In this document: positions 25,353 to 35,068 of the stretch, one piece after another | How the letters are laid out: each line of letters begins with the position of its first letter | Numbering within the stretch: position 1 is the first letter of the stretch | The notes under the pieces: generated by a model | The model's database searches: none | What the model was told of the DNA's origin: nothing | Seen by the model: the letters and a program-made list of their open reading frames with translations, nothing else | Position numbers and translations under genes: made by a program | Origin: Thioclava sp. JE_KL1 | Lineage (GTDB): Bacteria; Pseudomonadota; Alphaproteobacteria; Rhodobacterales; Rhodobacteraceae | Direction: 5' to 3' | DNA: 64,000 bases | NCBI RefSeq assembly: GCF_009296265.1 | Contig: NZ_WBJS01000002.1 | Location: 1 to 64,000 of the forward strand

Positions 25353-26144
25353 ATGCAAGGCAGCGCAAACCTCAACCTGATGATCAAGGCCGCCCGCAAG
25401 GCAGGCCGCTCGCTGGTCAAGGATTTCCGCGAGGTCGAGAACCTTCAGGTCTCCTCGAAGGGCCCGGGCGATTTCGTCTCGAAGGCCGACCGCGAATCCG
25501 AGAAGATCATCAAGGACGAGCTGCGCGGGGCGCGCCCCTCCTATGGCTGGATCGGCGAGGAAACCGGCGAAGAGGCGGGCGACGACCCGACGCGCCGCTG
25601 GATCGTCGACCCGCTCGACGGCACCACCAACTTCCTGCACGGCCTGCCGCATTGGGCGATCTCGATCGCGCTGGAGCATAAGGGCGAAATCATCGCAGCC
25701 GTGGTCTTCGACGCCGCGAAAGACGAGATGTATTTCGCCGAGAAGGGCCTCGGCGCTTTCATGAACGACACCCGTCTGCGGGTTTCGGGCCGTCACAAGA
25801 TGATCGAATCGGTCTTCGCGACCGGCGTGCCCTTCGGCGGCAAATCGACGCTTCCGGCGACACTGAAGGACCTTGCCAAGCTGATGCCGCAATGCGCGGG
25901 CGTCCGGCGCTGGGGCGCGGCCTCGCTCGATCTGGCCTATGTCGCGGCGGGTCGCTACGAGGGCTATTGGGAGCGCGGGCTGAACGCGTGGGACGTGGCT
26001 GCGGGCATGCTCCTCGTGAAGGAAGCGGGCGGTTTCGTGGAAGCCGTGCGCGAAGGTCGTGGCGTTCTCGAATCGGGCTCGGTGATCGCGTCGAATGCCG
26101 AAATGTTCCCGGCCCTCACGAAGGCGCTTCGGTCAAACGACTGA
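25353..26144 (+). CDS. suhB: Inositol monophosphatase family protein
   Basis: A 263-residue Mg-dependent phosphatase. The metal motif DPLDGTTNF (from D86) is intact, with the upstream GEE (68-70) and the downstream WDVAAG that completes the site. Family members dephosphorylate inositol phosphate; SuhB also takes part in rRNA antitermination. GAAGGAGCC lies upstream of ATG 25353. Neighbours are metR and an unknown gene, so no specific pathway is implied. Confidence 0.88.
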   Translation: MQGSANLNLMIKAARKAGRSLVKDFREVENLQVSSKGPGDFVSKADRESEKIIKDELRGARPSYGWIGEETGEEAGDDPTRRWIVDPLDGTTNFLHGLPHWAISIALEHKGEIIAAVVFDAAKDEMYFAEKGLGAFMNDTRLRVSGRHKMIESVFATGVPFGGKSTLPATLKDLAKLMPQCAGVRRWGAASLDLAYVAAGRYEGYWERGLNAWDVAAGMLLVKEAGGFVEAVREGRGVLESGSVIASNAEMFPALTKALRSND

Positions 26145-26248
26145 TAAATCTCTGAAATTTAGATGCGGCGGCGAAAGGCGAATGAGAGTTCACCTTTCGT
26201 TCATTCCGTTGTGCCAGCCTGATGCGGTTACCAGAAAGGGATGCCGCC

Positions 26249-26911
26249 ATGGTTGGACAGGAATACGGAGCTACGTCGATAGCGCTTGAACAGCGTGCGT
26301 TGACTGCGCTGCACGGGCCGGGCGATTGCGCCGTCGACCGCGCGTTGGAAGAGTTGCGGCAGGCGGTCTCCGATCTCGCCTTCGCCGAGGCGGCCGACCT
26401 GATCGCACGTCACCGGGTCGCGTTTCTGGACGAGATGATTTCGGGTTGCTTTGAGGATGCGGAGGCGGCCGAGCCGGACACGGCAGCGGCCCTGCACGCA
26501 GCGGCCGAAGGGCTGCAGGAAGAGCGCGCGACTCTGGCAGAGACCTTGCCGCTGGAGCTTTCCCTGCGCGCCGATCAGCGCGATGCGGCCTGCGAGCGCA
26601 TCCGCGCCGCACAACGCCGCCTGCGCAATATTTCTCAGATGCCCGATCATTTCGGCTGTGCCTGGGCGTGTAGCCGCGCCGGGGCCGGGCCGTGCGAGGA
26701 CGCGGCGGACCAGATCCAGCAGGCGCTGCGTTTCGATGCGGAAGCTATCGCCGATATCGCCCGGCAGGAGGCGCGCGCACGTCTCAGCGACGGCTTCGCG
26801 GCCTTGCCGGTCGCATCGCCTCTCTCGCCTCGCCGCGGCGGTGATACGGGGACCACGGCGGCTCAGGTCGCCCGCCGCCTTGTCGAGGATGCGCGCCGTA
26901 GACTTTGCTGA
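26249..26911 (+). CDS. Unknown helical 220-residue protein
   Basis: I do not recognise this family. The start at 26249 has AGAAAGGGA 7 bases upstream. The protein is almost entirely alanine- and charge-rich helix, with a short stretch containing three cysteines (about 130-150, [17 protein letters not shown]). It lacks a signal peptide and membrane segments. Coding on the plus strand is supported by the ribosome site and G/C-ending third positions; a long minus-strand frame over the same region is considered a shadow. It lies between the inositol monophosphatase gene and mscL. Confidence 0.55.
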   Translation: MVGQEYGATSIALEQRALTALHGPGDCAVDRALEELRQAVSDLAFAEAADLIARHRVAFLDEMISGCFEDAEAAEPDTAAALHAAAEGLQEERATLAETLPLELSLRADQRDAACERIRAAQRRLRNISQMPDHFGCAWACSRAGAGPCEDAADQIQQALRFDAEAIADIARQEARARLSDGFAALPVASPLSPRRGGDTGTTAAQVARRLVEDARRRLC

Positions 26912-27024
26912 GCCGCGATGCCGTCTTGATACGGCCCGCTGTGCCCTGCGTTGGAGACTATGCAGACCCGAAGATCGTGCTAGCCTGTTGCTGCGCAAAA
27001 GGCGCATCGGAAAGAGGGTCTGAA

Positions 27025-27453
27025 ATGATTCAGGAATTCAAGGATTTCATCGCCAAGGGCAATGTCATGGACATGGCGGTTGGCATCATCATCGGCGCGG
27101 CCTTCACCGCGATCGTCACGTCGCTAGTCGGCGACATCATAAACCCGATCATCGGCCTGTTCACGGGCGGGGTCGATTTCACCAATAATTATGCCGTGCT
27201 CTCCGGTGAAGTTCCCGCGGGGGCAAGCCTCGAAGAGGCGCGCAAATCGGGGGCGTCCATCTTCGCCTATGGCGCCTTCGTGATGGCAGTGATCAACTTC
27301 CTCATCATCGCCTTCGTCGTCTTCATGCTGGTGAAGATGGTCAACCGCGTGAAGGCCGCGGCGGAGAAGCCCGACGATGTCGCGCCCGCGGTGGAAACCG
27401 GGCCGAGCCAACTCGACGTGCTGCTCGAGATCCGCGACGCGCTTCGGAAGTGA
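27025..27453 (+). CDS. mscL: Large-conductance mechanosensitive channel MscL
   Basis: A 142-residue inner-membrane channel that opens under membrane tension to release solutes in osmotic downshock. The opening [34 protein letters not shown] is the textbook MscL amphipathic helix and first membrane segment. The second segment is [24 protein letters not shown], and the C-terminal helix ends [10 protein letters not shown]. The start at 27025 follows GAAAGAGG. A shared terminator lies between it and the convergent ald gene. Confidence 0.95.
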   Translation: MIQEFKDFIAKGNVMDMAVGIIIGAAFTAIVTSLVGDIINPIIGLFTGGVDFTNNYAVLSGEVPAGASLEEARKSGASIFAYGAFVMAVINFLIIAFVVFMLVKMVNRVKAAAEKPDDVAPAVETGPSQLDVLLEIRDALRK

Positions 27454-27495
27454 CGGCGCGGGGCGTCTCAGGCAGACGTCGCCGGCAGATATGAG

Positions 27496-27524
27496 AACGG
27501 CCCGGGGCAAAGCTCCGGGCCGTT
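27496..27524. terminator. Terminator shared by mscL and ald
   Basis: A 10-bp perfect stem (AACGGCCCGG and its complement) with a 9-base loop, followed by T-rich sequence, between two convergent genes. Confidence 0.75.
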
Positions 27525-27547
27525 TCGTTCGTGGGGCAGGGCGGCCC

Positions 27548-28672
27548 TTATTCGGCTGCGTGCTTCACCGCGTCCGGCGCATCGAGCGGCAGGTCGAGCG
27601 CTTCGGCCACAGCCTTGTAGGTCACCTTGCCCGCATGGACATTGAGGCCCGCGGCCAGATGCGGATCCTCGGCGCAGGCGCGTTCCCATCCCTTGTCGGC
27701 CAGCGCCAGCAGGAAAGGCTGCGTCGCGTTCGACAGGGCGAGGGTTGCGGTGCGCGCGACCGCGCCGGGCATGTTTGCCACGCAGTAATGCATCACGCCC
27801 TCGACCTCGTAGATCGGGTCGTCATGGGTCGTGGGGTGCGAGGTCTCGACGCAGCCGCCCTGATCGATTGCGACATCGACGATCGCCGCGCCGGGCTTCA
27901 TCGTCTTCAGCATCTCGCGGGTCACCAGTTTCGGGGCGGCGGCCCCGGGGATCAGCACCGCGCCAATCACCAGATCGGAAGCTGCAACCAGCGCTTCGGT
28001 CTCGGCCTTCGAAGCATAGGCGGTGCGGAAGGTGCCGCCGAACGTGTCATCGAGATAGCGCAGACGCGGCAGCGACTTGTCGAGCACCGTCACGTCCGCG
28101 CCCATCCCGGCAGCTACGCGCGCGGCGTTGGTGCCCACGACGCCGCCACCGATCACGACGACCTTCGCGGGCGACACGCCGGGCACGCCGCCCATCAGCA
28201 CACCGCGTCCGCCATTGGCTTTCTGCAGGGTCCAGGCGCCCATCTGCGGCGCGAGGCGACCGGCCACCTCAGACATCGGTGCGAGCAGCGGCAGGGTGCC
28301 GTCTTTCGCGGTCACCGTCTCGTAGGCGATGCAGGTCGCGCCCGATTTCATCAGATCATGGGTCTGCGCCGGGTCGGCGGCCAGATGCAGATAGGTGAAG
28401 AGAAGCTGGCCCTCGCGCAGCATCGCGCGCTCCGAGGCCTGCGGCTCTTTCACTTTCACGATCATCTCGGCCTGGGCGAACACATCCGCGGCATCGCCGA
28501 GGATTTTCGCACCGGCCGCCTCGTAATCGCTGTCGGTGAAGCCCGCGCCCTGACCTGCGCCGGTCTCGACCAGCACCTCGTGGCCATGGGCGACCGCTTC
28601 TTGTGCCGCAGCCGGGGTCAGCCCGACGCGGAATTCCTGCGCCTTGATCTCGCGCACCGTTCCGATCTTCAT
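27548..28672 (-). CDS. ald: Alanine dehydrogenase
   Basis: A 374-residue NAD-dependent enzyme that interconverts L-alanine and pyruvate plus ammonia. Family catalytic positions are intact: R15, K75 (IVKVKEP) and H96 (TYLHLAAD). The NAD fold carries [19 protein letters not shown] lies upstream of ATG 28672. An Lrp-type regulator is encoded divergently across a 144-bp gap, which strongly suggests alanine-responsive control. Confidence 0.95.
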   Translation of the reverse strand: MKIGTVREIKAQEFRVGLTPAAAQEAVAHGHEVLVETGAGQGAGFTDSDYEAAGAKILGDAADVFAQAEMIVKVKEPQASERAMLREGQLLFTYLHLAADPAQTHDLMKSGATCIAYETVTAKDGTLPLLAPMSEVAGRLAPQMGAWTLQKANGGRGVLMGGVPGVSPAKVVVIGGGVVGTNAARVAAGMGADVTVLDKSLPRLRYLDDTFGGTFRTAYASKAETEALVAASDLVIGAVLIPGAAAPKLVTREMLKTMKPGAAIVDVAIDQGGCVETSHPTTHDDPIYEVEGVMHYCVANMPGAVARTATLALSNATQPFLLALADKGWERACAEDPHLAAGLNVHAGKVTYKAVAEALDLPLDAPDAVKHAAE

Positions 28673-28816
28673 CGCGTGTCCTCCTCCAAAAAATGGAAAC
28701 GTCCTGCCCCCAGTATGCGCTCCGTCACAAGCAAGTGCTTTGCCAATTTGCCGGTTGTGGATGGGGTGGGTCGCTCGTATCTTCGATGAAATGCGCAAAG
28801 ATCGGCAGGATATTGC

Positions 28817-29281
28817 ATGAGCGACAAGCTGGACGCGACAGATCGTCGGCTGCTGGAGGTTTTGCAGCGGCAGGGGCGAATCTCCAATGCCGAGCTGAGC
28901 GAGCGGGTGAACCTGTCGGCTTCGGCCTGCCATCGCCGGGTGCAGCGGCTGGAGGAGGAGGGCTATATCCGCGATTACGTTGCCCTGCTGAACCCGCGCA
29001 AGCTGGGGCGGACCACGACGGTCTATGTCGAGATCAAACTGTCGAGTCAGGCCGACGAGGTGCTCGACGCGTTCGAGAAGGGCGTGAAGCAGGTGCCGGA
29101 AGTGCTCGAATGTCATCTGATGGCGGGGGCTGCGGATTACCTGCTGAAAGTGGTGGCCGCCGATGCCGAGGATTTCGCGCGGCTGCACCGGGCGAAGCTC
29201 GCCAATATTCCGGGCGTGGCGCAGATTCAGTCGAGCTTTTCGCTCAAATGCGTGGTCTCGACCACGGCGATGCCGGTCTGA
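28817..29281 (+). CDS. Lrp/AsnC-family regulator, likely of ald
   Basis: A 154-residue regulator. The N-terminal helix-turn-helix ([19 protein letters not shown], then [15 protein letters not shown]) is followed by the amino-acid-binding RAM domain ([15 protein letters not shown]). It is divergent from ald, an arrangement common in alphaproteobacteria where the Lrp protein activates ald when alanine is present. It ends 4 bp from the convergent trkH gene. Confidence 0.88.
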   Translation: MSDKLDATDRRLLEVLQRQGRISNAELSERVNLSASACHRRVQRLEEEGYIRDYVALLNPRKLGRTTTVYVEIKLSSQADEVLDAFEKGVKQVPEVLECHLMAGAADYLLKVVAADAEDFARLHRAKLANIPGVAQIQSSFSLKCVVSTTAMPV

Positions 29282-29284
29282 GGC

Positions 29285-30733
29285 TCAGGCCCGCCAGAAG
29301 CGCGGCAGGAACACGACGAGGATCGCGAGCATCCCGATCCGGCCCAGCAGCATCGCGAGGGTCAGTAGCCAGGTCGCGGCGTCGCTGAAGTCGATCATCG
29401 TGCCGGTGCGATCGGTCAGCGGGCCGACCCCATAGCCGATATTGCCGAGTGCGCCCCATGTCGCGAAGAGCGCCGACACGAAATCCGCGCCGGTCATCGA
29501 GATCCCGACCGAGATCAGCCCGAGCGTCAGCATGTAGCCGGTGAAATAGAGGATGAGGGAGGAGAGCACGTCCTCCTCCAGCAGCTTGTCGCCGAGGCGC
29601 GGTTGCAGGACACGATGCGGCATCTGCAACCGGCGCACGGCGGCGCGGATCACCGCGCCGAGCGCTTGCCAACGGAAGACCGACAGCGCGCCCGAGCTGG
29701 ACCCGGTGCAGCCGCCGATCAGCCCGACCCAATAGGCCAGAACCATCGCGAAGCTTCCCCAATTCGCGACATTGGCGGTGCCGAAGCCGGTGCCGGTCAT
29801 GATCGAGGACAGGTTGAAGGCGGCGGAGCGGAAGGTGGGTTCGATCCCGTCGGGCGCGTGAGTGTAGAGCCAGATCAGGAGCGCCGCGAGCGCTAGCGCG
29901 AACCAGCGAAGGAAGGCGTGGATTTGCGGGTCGTCCCAGAACGGGCGCAGGTCGCCTCGGCCAAGTTGGACATAGCGGATGAAGGGCAGGGCCGAGCCCA
30001 GCATGAAGATGACGCCCGCATATTGCGCGCCCGGCGAGAAGCTCGCGAAGGAGCTGTCATGCGTTCCGAAGCCGCCCGTCGCGATCGTCGCCATCGCGTA
30101 GCAGATCGCGTCGAAGGAGCTCATGCCGGCGGCGGCATAGCTGATCGCGCAGGCCAGCGTCAGCGAAACATAGACCCAGAGCAGGGAGCGCGCGATGTTA
30201 TGGGCGCGCGGCATGACCTTGCCCAGCGTGTCGAACCCTTCGGCCTGAAAATAGCGCATCCCGCCGATCCGCAGCACCGGCAGGAAGATCATCGCGACGA
30301 AGGCGATTCCGAGCCCGCCGAACCAGTTCAGCATCCCGCGCCACAGCACCACGCCGCGCGGCAACGTGTCGAGATGTTCGAAGACGGTGTAGCCGGTGGT
30401 GGTGATGCCCGAGGCGGCCTCGAAATAGGCGTTGGTCCATGTCGCGTGCGGCGCACCTTCGATGAAGGGCAGGGCCGCGAAGATCGGCAGGCCGAGCCAG
30501 ATCGCCGCCGTGAGCAGATAAGCTTGCCGCGTGTTGAGCCCGTTCGCGCTTTTGGTTCGGGTCGCGAGCGAGAGAACCATCCCGATCAGCGCGGTCTCGA
30601 CCGCTGCCTCGAAGAATTCCTGCCAGTTCGGATTGTGGTCGCTGAGGTCCATTGCCGCGGGCACCAGCATTGTTATCCCGAGGACTGTAAGGATCAGGCC
30701 GAAGAGATGCAGGACTGGCCGGATATCGGACAT
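29285..30733 (-). CDS. trkH: TrkH-family potassium uptake protein
   Basis: A 482-residue membrane protein with about ten hydrophobic helices and the repeated P-loop elements of Trk/Ktr channels, such as EAASGITTTGYTVF, TGFGTANVANWG and IGGCTGSSSGALSVFRW. It imports K+ together with a cytoplasmic TrkA subunit, which is not encoded here. It starts at 30733. The upstream gene on the same strand is rpsU, ended by its own terminator, so trkH is separately transcribed. Confidence 0.9.
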   Translation of the reverse strand: MSDIRPVLHLFGLILTVLGITMLVPAAMDLSDHNPNWQEFFEAAVETALIGMVLSLATRTKSANGLNTRQAYLLTAAIWLGLPIFAALPFIEGAPHATWTNAYFEAASGITTTGYTVFEHLDTLPRGVVLWRGMLNWFGGLGIAFVAMIFLPVLRIGGMRYFQAEGFDTLGKVMPRAHNIARSLLWVYVSLTLACAISYAAAGMSSFDAICYAMATIATGGFGTHDSSFASFSPGAQYAGVIFMLGSALPFIRYVQLGRGDLRPFWDDPQIHAFLRWFALALAALLIWLYTHAPDGIEPTFRSAAFNLSSIMTGTGFGTANVANWGSFAMVLAYWVGLIGGCTGSSSGALSVFRWQALGAVIRAAVRRLQMPHRVLQPRLGDKLLEEDVLSSLILYFTGYMLTLGLISVGISMTGADFVSALFATWGALGNIGYGVGPLTDRTGTMIDFSDAATWLLTLAMLLGRIGMLAILVVFLPRFWRA

Positions 30734-30848
30734 GTGAAAGCGGTTCCCGCCAGAACGAAGTGCTGGCGCTAGGGTAGGGGGCGCGGCGCTTTAGGCAAGA
30801 TCAAAGCGGCGGCGGCCGTGCTTTCTTGCGAAGGTGTCTTCCAGAAAC

Positions 30849-30877
30849 CAAAAACCCCCGCGGCCAAGCCTCGGGGG
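30849..30877 (-). terminator. rpsU intrinsic terminator
   Basis: On the minus strand a CCCCCG/CGGGGG stem with an 11-base loop is followed by five T residues, 60 bp past the rpsU stop. Confidence 0.8.
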
Positions 30878-30939
30878 TCATCGGTGCGGGCAAGCCCGCC
30901 AGCATTTTCAGGCGCCTTTTCAGACGCGGAGCGGTGCGC

Positions 30940-31146
30940 TTAGAGCGCGCCTTCGCGCTGAGCCTTCTTACGTGCCAGTTTACGGGCACGGCGGACGGCT
31001 TCGGCTTTCTCGCGCGCTTTTTTGACCGAGGGTTTCTCGAAATGCTGCTTTAGCTTCATTTCGCGGAACACACCCTCGCGCTGAAGCTTTTTCTTCAGAG
31101 CACGGAGCGCCTGTTCGACGTTGTTGTCGCGAACGCTGACCTGCAT
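30940..31146 (-). CDS. rpsU: 30S ribosomal protein S21
   Basis: A 68-residue basic protein of the small ribosomal subunit. The opening [20 protein letters not shown] and the lysine/arginine-rich tail are typical. S21 helps base pairing with the mRNA leader during initiation. It is monocistronic here, with a clear terminator downstream and coq9 divergent on the other side. Confidence 0.95.
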   Translation of the reverse strand: MQVSVRDNNVEQALRALKKKLQREGVFREMKLKQHFEKPSVKKAREKAEAVRRARKLARKKAQREGAL

Positions 31147-31253
31147 GTGGTGTCACCACCTTCCTAAGTTAGAGTTGCAGTTGCTTGCAGGAGCGCTCCA
31201 TATAGTCACCAAAAGGCGGTTTGTCTACCGCCAAAGCTGAGAGAGGAAACGCG

Positions 31254-31922
31254 ATGAAAAACGACCATCTCGATATGGACCGCACGCGATCCGAGCTGTT
31301 GGCGGCGATCAAGCCGCATGTGCCTTTCGACGGCTGGTCCGAGCCTGCCTTCAAGCTCGCGGTCTCCGATCTGGGGCTCGATCCGGGGCTGGCGCGGGTC
31401 GTGTGTCCGCGCGGCGCCGTCGATCTCGCGGTGGCCTATCACCGCGAGGGCGATGCCGAAATGCTCAAGCGTCTGGAAGAGGCCGATCTGTCGGGGATGA
31501 AGTTCCGCGACCGGATCGCGACCGCCGTGCGCTTCCGTCTGGAAGAGGCCGATCCGGAACTGGTGCGCCGCGGGGCCGCGATCTTCGCACTGCCGCAGAA
31601 TGCCACGACCGGCTCGAAGCTGATCTGGGAGACCTCGGACAAGATCTGGCGCGCGCTCGGCGACGTCAGCGAGGATTACAACTGGTACACGAAACGGATG
31701 ACGCTTTCGGGGGTCTATAGCTCGACCGTGCTCTACTGGATGGGCGATGAGAGCGAGGGCAAGGCCGACACCTGGGCCTTCCTCGATCGCCGGATCGAGG
31801 ATGTGATGCAGTTCGAAAAGGTGAAGGGTGCGGCGATGAAGCTGCCTTTCCTGCCGAAGCTTCTTGGCGGCATCCGTGCGCCAAAAGGCACTGACGACAT
31901 GCCGGGCCGGGAGGCGCATTGA
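31254..31922 (+). CDS. coq9: COQ9 family ubiquinone biosynthesis protein
   Basis: A 222-residue relative of COQ9, a lipid-binding helper of the ubiquinone pathway, acting with the COQ7 hydroxylase in eukaryotes. The C-terminal half, with KLIWETSDKIWRALGDVSED and YNWYTKRMTLSGVYSSTVLYW, is the family core. ATG 31254 is chosen because GAGAGGAAA lies upstream. Its TGA overlaps the ATG of the next gene (TGATG), so it is translationally coupled with the quinone oxidoreductase, in keeping with quinone metabolism. Confidence 0.88.
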   Translation: MKNDHLDMDRTRSELLAAIKPHVPFDGWSEPAFKLAVSDLGLDPGLARVVCPRGAVDLAVAYHREGDAEMLKRLEEADLSGMKFRDRIATAVRFRLEEADPELVRRGAAIFALPQNATTGSKLIWETSDKIWRALGDVSEDYNWYTKRMTLSGVYSSTVLYWMGDESEGKADTWAFLDRRIEDVMQFEKVKGAAMKLPFLPKLLGGIRAPKGTDDMPGREAH

Positions 31923-32923
31923 TGAAACCTGTCGAGATGCCGACCGAGATGCGCTGCGTCGAGATTTCCGAACATGGCGCGCCGGAGGTGCTGACGGAAG
32001 TCACCCGCGCCGTGCCGGTTGCGGGTCATGGGGAGATCCTGATCGAGGTGGCCTATGCCGGGGTGAACCGCCCCGATGCGCTGCAACGTGCAGGCGCCTA
32101 CAACCCGCCGCCGGGCGCGTCGGATCTACCGGGGCTGGAATGCTCGGGCCGGGTCGCGGCGATCGGGCCGGGCGTCACGGACTGGGACGTGGGCGATCAG
32201 GTCTGCGCGCTGCTGCCCGGTGGCGGCTATGCCGAGTATGTGACCTGTCCGGCGGAACATGCGCTGCCCGTGCCCGCGGGGCTCGATCTGAAATCGGCGG
32301 CCTGCCTGCCCGAGACCTGCTTCACCGTCTGGTCGACCATGGTGATGCGCGGCGGCTTGCAGGCGGGCGAGCGCTTCTTGGTGCATGGCGGCTCTTCCGG
32401 GATCGGCACGACCGCGATCCAGATCGCGACGGCGCTGGGCGCGCGGGTGTTCACCACTGCCGGTAGCCCCGAGAAATGCGCGGTCTGCGAAGAGCTTGGC
32501 GCGACGGCGATCAACTACAAGACGGGCGATTTCGTCGATGTGCTGAAGGCCGAAGGCGGCGCGAACCTCGTGCTCGACATGGTGGGTGGCGACTATATCG
32601 CGCGCAATATCAAGGCGATGGCCAATGACGCGCGCCTCGTCTTCATCGCCTTCCTCGGTGGACCCAAGGCCGAGATCAACTTCGCGCAGGTCATGGTGAA
32701 GCGCCTTACGATCACCGGGGCCACGCTGCGCCCGCAATCGGATGCGGCCAAGGCCGAGATTGCGCGGCAGTTGCGCGCCAATGTCTGGCCGATGATCAAT
32801 TCGGGCAAGCTGCGCGTGATCCATGACAACACTTTCCCGCTGGCCGAGGCCGCAAAAGCCCATGAGCGGATGGAGACGAGCCAGCATATTGGCAAGATCG
32901 TGTTGGAAGTTGCGGGCGGCTGA
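31922..32923 (+). CDS. NAD(P)H-quinone oxidoreductase (zeta-crystallin type)
   Basis: A 333-residue zinc-free medium-chain dehydrogenase. It shows the family start MRCVEISEHGAPEVL, the VAYAGVNRPDALQRAG substrate-side segment and the NADPH fold with VHGGSSGIGTTAIQIA. It probably reduces quinones or enones with NADPH. Its start overlaps the stop of coq9, so the two are coupled. I prefer the ATG at 31922; a TTG one codon earlier exists. Confidence 0.88.
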   Translation: MKPVEMPTEMRCVEISEHGAPEVLTEVTRAVPVAGHGEILIEVAYAGVNRPDALQRAGAYNPPPGASDLPGLECSGRVAAIGPGVTDWDVGDQVCALLPGGGYAEYVTCPAEHALPVPAGLDLKSAACLPETCFTVWSTMVMRGGLQAGERFLVHGGSSGIGTTAIQIATALGARVFTTAGSPEKCAVCEELGATAINYKTGDFVDVLKAEGGANLVLDMVGGDYIARNIKAMANDARLVFIAFLGGPKAEINFAQVMVKRLTITGATLRPQSDAAKAEIARQLRANVWPMINSGKLRVIHDNTFPLAEAAKAHERMETSQHIGKIVLEVAGG

Positions 32924-32988
32924 ACTTTCGTCACGCGCGCGCCGGGTGTATCATTGCGGCGCGCGCGAACCAACGAGGGGAGGCGGTC

Positions 32989-33453
32989 ATGAGCGAAGGA
33001 CGCTTTGAATTTCTGGATGGGTATCCGGCCGATGTGCTGGCATTCGAGGCCAAGGGCACGATCGGCGCGGAGGCTTACGAGCAGCATCTGATCCCGGCGG
33101 TGGAGGCCAAGATCGCCGCCGAGGGCAAGGTGAAGCTGCTCTATATCATCGGCGACGCATTCGACGGCTACACCGCGAAAGCGGCATGGGACGACACCAA
33201 GCTGGGCCTGTCGCATCTGGGCGATTTCGCCGCGGTGGCGCTGGTCAGCGATGTCGACTGGATCCGCTGGGGCGTGCAGGCCTTCGCGCCGATGATCCCC
33301 GGCACGGTCAAGCTGTTCCGCTTGAGCGAATTGGATCAGGCCAAGGCGTGGATTTGCGCCGCGGGCGAGGCCGAGGAAGACCACAGCCACGACGTCGCCG
33401 CGCGCCACAAGCTGCCCACGTTGGAAGATCGCCAGCCGCCGCTCGAGGACTGA
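32989..33453 (+). CDS. SpoIIAA-like (STAS/SEC14-type) protein
   Basis: A 154-residue cytoplasmic protein of the SpoIIAA-like family with an alpha/beta STAS-related fold. Typical segments are KLLYIIGDAFDGYTAKAAWDD and DFAAVALVSDVDWIRWGV, the latter close to the family consensus. Molecular role is unknown in most members. The C-terminal 30 residues are charged and contain HSHD. GGGGAGG lies upstream of ATG 32989. It converges on the RNase T2 gene, 4 bp away. Confidence 0.75.
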   Translation: MSEGRFEFLDGYPADVLAFEAKGTIGAEAYEQHLIPAVEAKIAAEGKVKLLYIIGDAFDGYTAKAAWDDTKLGLSHLGDFAAVALVSDVDWIRWGVQAFAPMIPGTVKLFRLSELDQAKAWICAAGEAEEDHSHDVAARHKLPTLEDRQPPLED

Positions 33454-33457
33454 TCCC

Positions 33458-34108
33458 TCAGCGCACCTTTTCCATCAGGGCATCCCGCAGGCTGCAATCG
33501 CGGATCGTATCGGAGCCGCATTTGCGCGGCTCGAGAGCCTTGGTCAGGCAGATGCGGGCCTCCTGAATGCGGCCCGATTTGCAGGTGATGGTGATCTCGT
33601 CGGCATCGAGGCCGGGATTGGCCTCCAGAAACGCCTGCTCCACCACCTTCGCGGGCAGTCGCACGTCGCGGTCGAGATTGGCCAGCACGTCCGGGATTTC
33701 GATGCTCGCATAGGCTTCGCGTTCCAGCGCGAAATAGTCCGCGGCCGGCAGGCCCGAGCAGCGCCCGTGTTTTTTCCACTCGTACCAGGCCAGCCCCGGC
33801 GCGCCGGTCAGATCTTCCATCGCGGCGGTCTGCTGGCGCGAGGGATCGCGATGCGGCGTGCGGCAAAAGCTGGGCCATCCACGTTCGTATTGCGGCCAAA
33901 GCCCGTGCAGCACGAAAGAATGATCGTGCTTCGGATCGCATTGCGGTGAGTTGCGCGCGTCGCCGGTCAGGGCGCACCAAGTGGGCGACCAGCTGAGCGA
34001 GAGGACGTAATAGTCGAAATCGCCCGCGCGCTCACCTTCGGCATGGGCGGGCAGGGCGGCGGTCGAAAGCGCAAGCAGGGCTGCGGCCAGAAGGCCCAAA
34101 CGAGTCAT
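33458..34108 (-). CDS. Secreted ribonuclease T2
   Basis: A 216-residue exported RNase. A signal peptide (MTRLGLLAAALLALSTAALP, cut near AHA-EGE) is followed by both catalytic blocks of the T2 family: FVLHGLWPQY with H68 and EWKKHGRCSG with E110, K113 and H114. Cysteines in CALTG, QCDP, FCRT, RCSG, ITCKS and KCGS could form disulfides in the periplasm. Such enzymes scavenge RNA or act on foreign RNA. Neighbours are unrelated. The start at 34108 is clear; longer upstream frames are antisense to trcR. Confidence 0.92.
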   Translation of the reverse strand: MTRLGLLAAALLALSTAALPAHAEGERAGDFDYYVLSLSWSPTWCALTGDARNSPQCDPKHDHSFVLHGLWPQYERGWPSFCRTPHRDPSRQQTAAMEDLTGAPGLAWYEWKKHGRCSGLPAADYFALEREAYASIEIPDVLANLDRDVRLPAKVVEQAFLEANPGLDADEITITCKSGRIQEARICLTKALEPRKCGSDTIRDCSLRDALMEKVR

Positions 34109-34240
34109 TTTCTCTTTTCTCCCGACGCGCGATTGACTATATGGGGCGGCAATTCCCCTTCCAGAAATGGACCGCGGCAGGGAATTCCCGCGCCGCAGCC
34201 GATTTCTCGGCCCGGGAGAGATATGTAAAGGATGGCTGCA

Positions 34241-35017
34241 ATGACGAACAAGCCCCTGATGGCAAAGGCCACCGCCGTGTGGCTGGTGGACAATACGACG
34301 CTCAGCTTCAAGCAGATCGCGGATTTCTGTGGCCTGCACGAGTTGGAAGTGCAGGGCATCGCCGATGGTGACGTCGCAACCGGCGTGAAGGGCTTCGATC
34401 CGGTCGCCTCGAGCCAGCTCGATCAGGAAGAGATCGACAAGGCCGAGAAAGACCCGATGCACAAGCTCAAGCTGAAGTTCAACAAAGCTGCCGTCGGCGA
34501 GGACAAGCGTCGCGGCCCGCGCTACACGCCGCTGTCGAAGCGTCAGGACCGTCCGAACGCGATCCTGTGGCTGGTGAAGTTCCACCCGGAACTGGCCGAT
34601 GCGCAGATCGCGCGTCTCGTCGGCACCACCAAGCCCACGATCCAGTCGATCCGCGAGCGCACGCACTGGAACATCCAGAACATGACCCCGATCGATCCGG
34701 TCGCGTTGGGTCTGTGCCGCCAGTCGGAACTGGATATCGAAGTGCAGAAGGCCGCGAAGAAAGCCGCCGCCGAAGGCGTGATGAGCGATGACGAGCGTCG
34801 CAAGCTGGTCTCGACCGAGCAGTCGCTGGGCATGCCCGACGAGCCGCGCCTGCCCTCCGGCATCGCCGGTCTGGAGAACTTCTCCTCCTCCGATCTCAAG
34901 CAGGAGAACGAGGAAGAGGACGACGCCGCGGATAACGCCGATTACTCGGACGCGGACAGCTTCTTCAACCTGCCCGAGGATGATGACGACGAGGATGAGG
35001 ACGACAAACGCAAGTAA
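34241..35017 (+). CDS. trcR: Cell cycle transcriptional regulator TrcR (DUF1013)
   Basis: A 258-residue protein. Residues 10-40 hold one helix-turn-helix-like segment (WLVDNTTLSFKQIADFCGLH) and 95-150 a second (HPELADAQIARLVGTTKPTIQSIRERTHW). The C-terminus is strongly acidic, ending in a run of D and E. The family is conserved across alphaproteobacteria and linked to cell-cycle transcription. ATG 34241 is preferred over 34232 because AAAGGA sits 8 bases upstream of the former. A terminator follows at 35042. Confidence 0.88.
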   Translation: MTNKPLMAKATAVWLVDNTTLSFKQIADFCGLHELEVQGIADGDVATGVKGFDPVASSQLDQEEIDKAEKDPMHKLKLKFNKAAVGEDKRRGPRYTPLSKRQDRPNAILWLVKFHPELADAQIARLVGTTKPTIQSIRERTHWNIQNMTPIDPVALGLCRQSELDIEVQKAAKKAAAEGVMSDDERRKLVSTEQSLGMPDEPRLPSGIAGLENFSSSDLKQENEEEDDAADNADYSDADSFFNLPEDDDDEDEDDKRK

Positions 35018-35041
35018 GTTGTCGCCATCGCGAAAGATCAG

Positions 35042-35068
35042 GGCCGCTCCATAGGGGGTGGCCTTTTT
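35042..35068 (+). terminator. trcR intrinsic terminator
   Basis: A 9-bp stem with two G-T wobbles (GGCCGCTCC with GGGGTGGCC) and a 4-base loop, followed by five T, 25 bp past the trcR stop. Confidence 0.75.

Noticed and set aside
27548-29188. Long N-terminal extension of ald
   Set aside because: The conserved alanine dehydrogenase start ([10 protein letters not shown]) with GGAGGA upstream is at 28672; the extra part is antisense to the Lrp gene.
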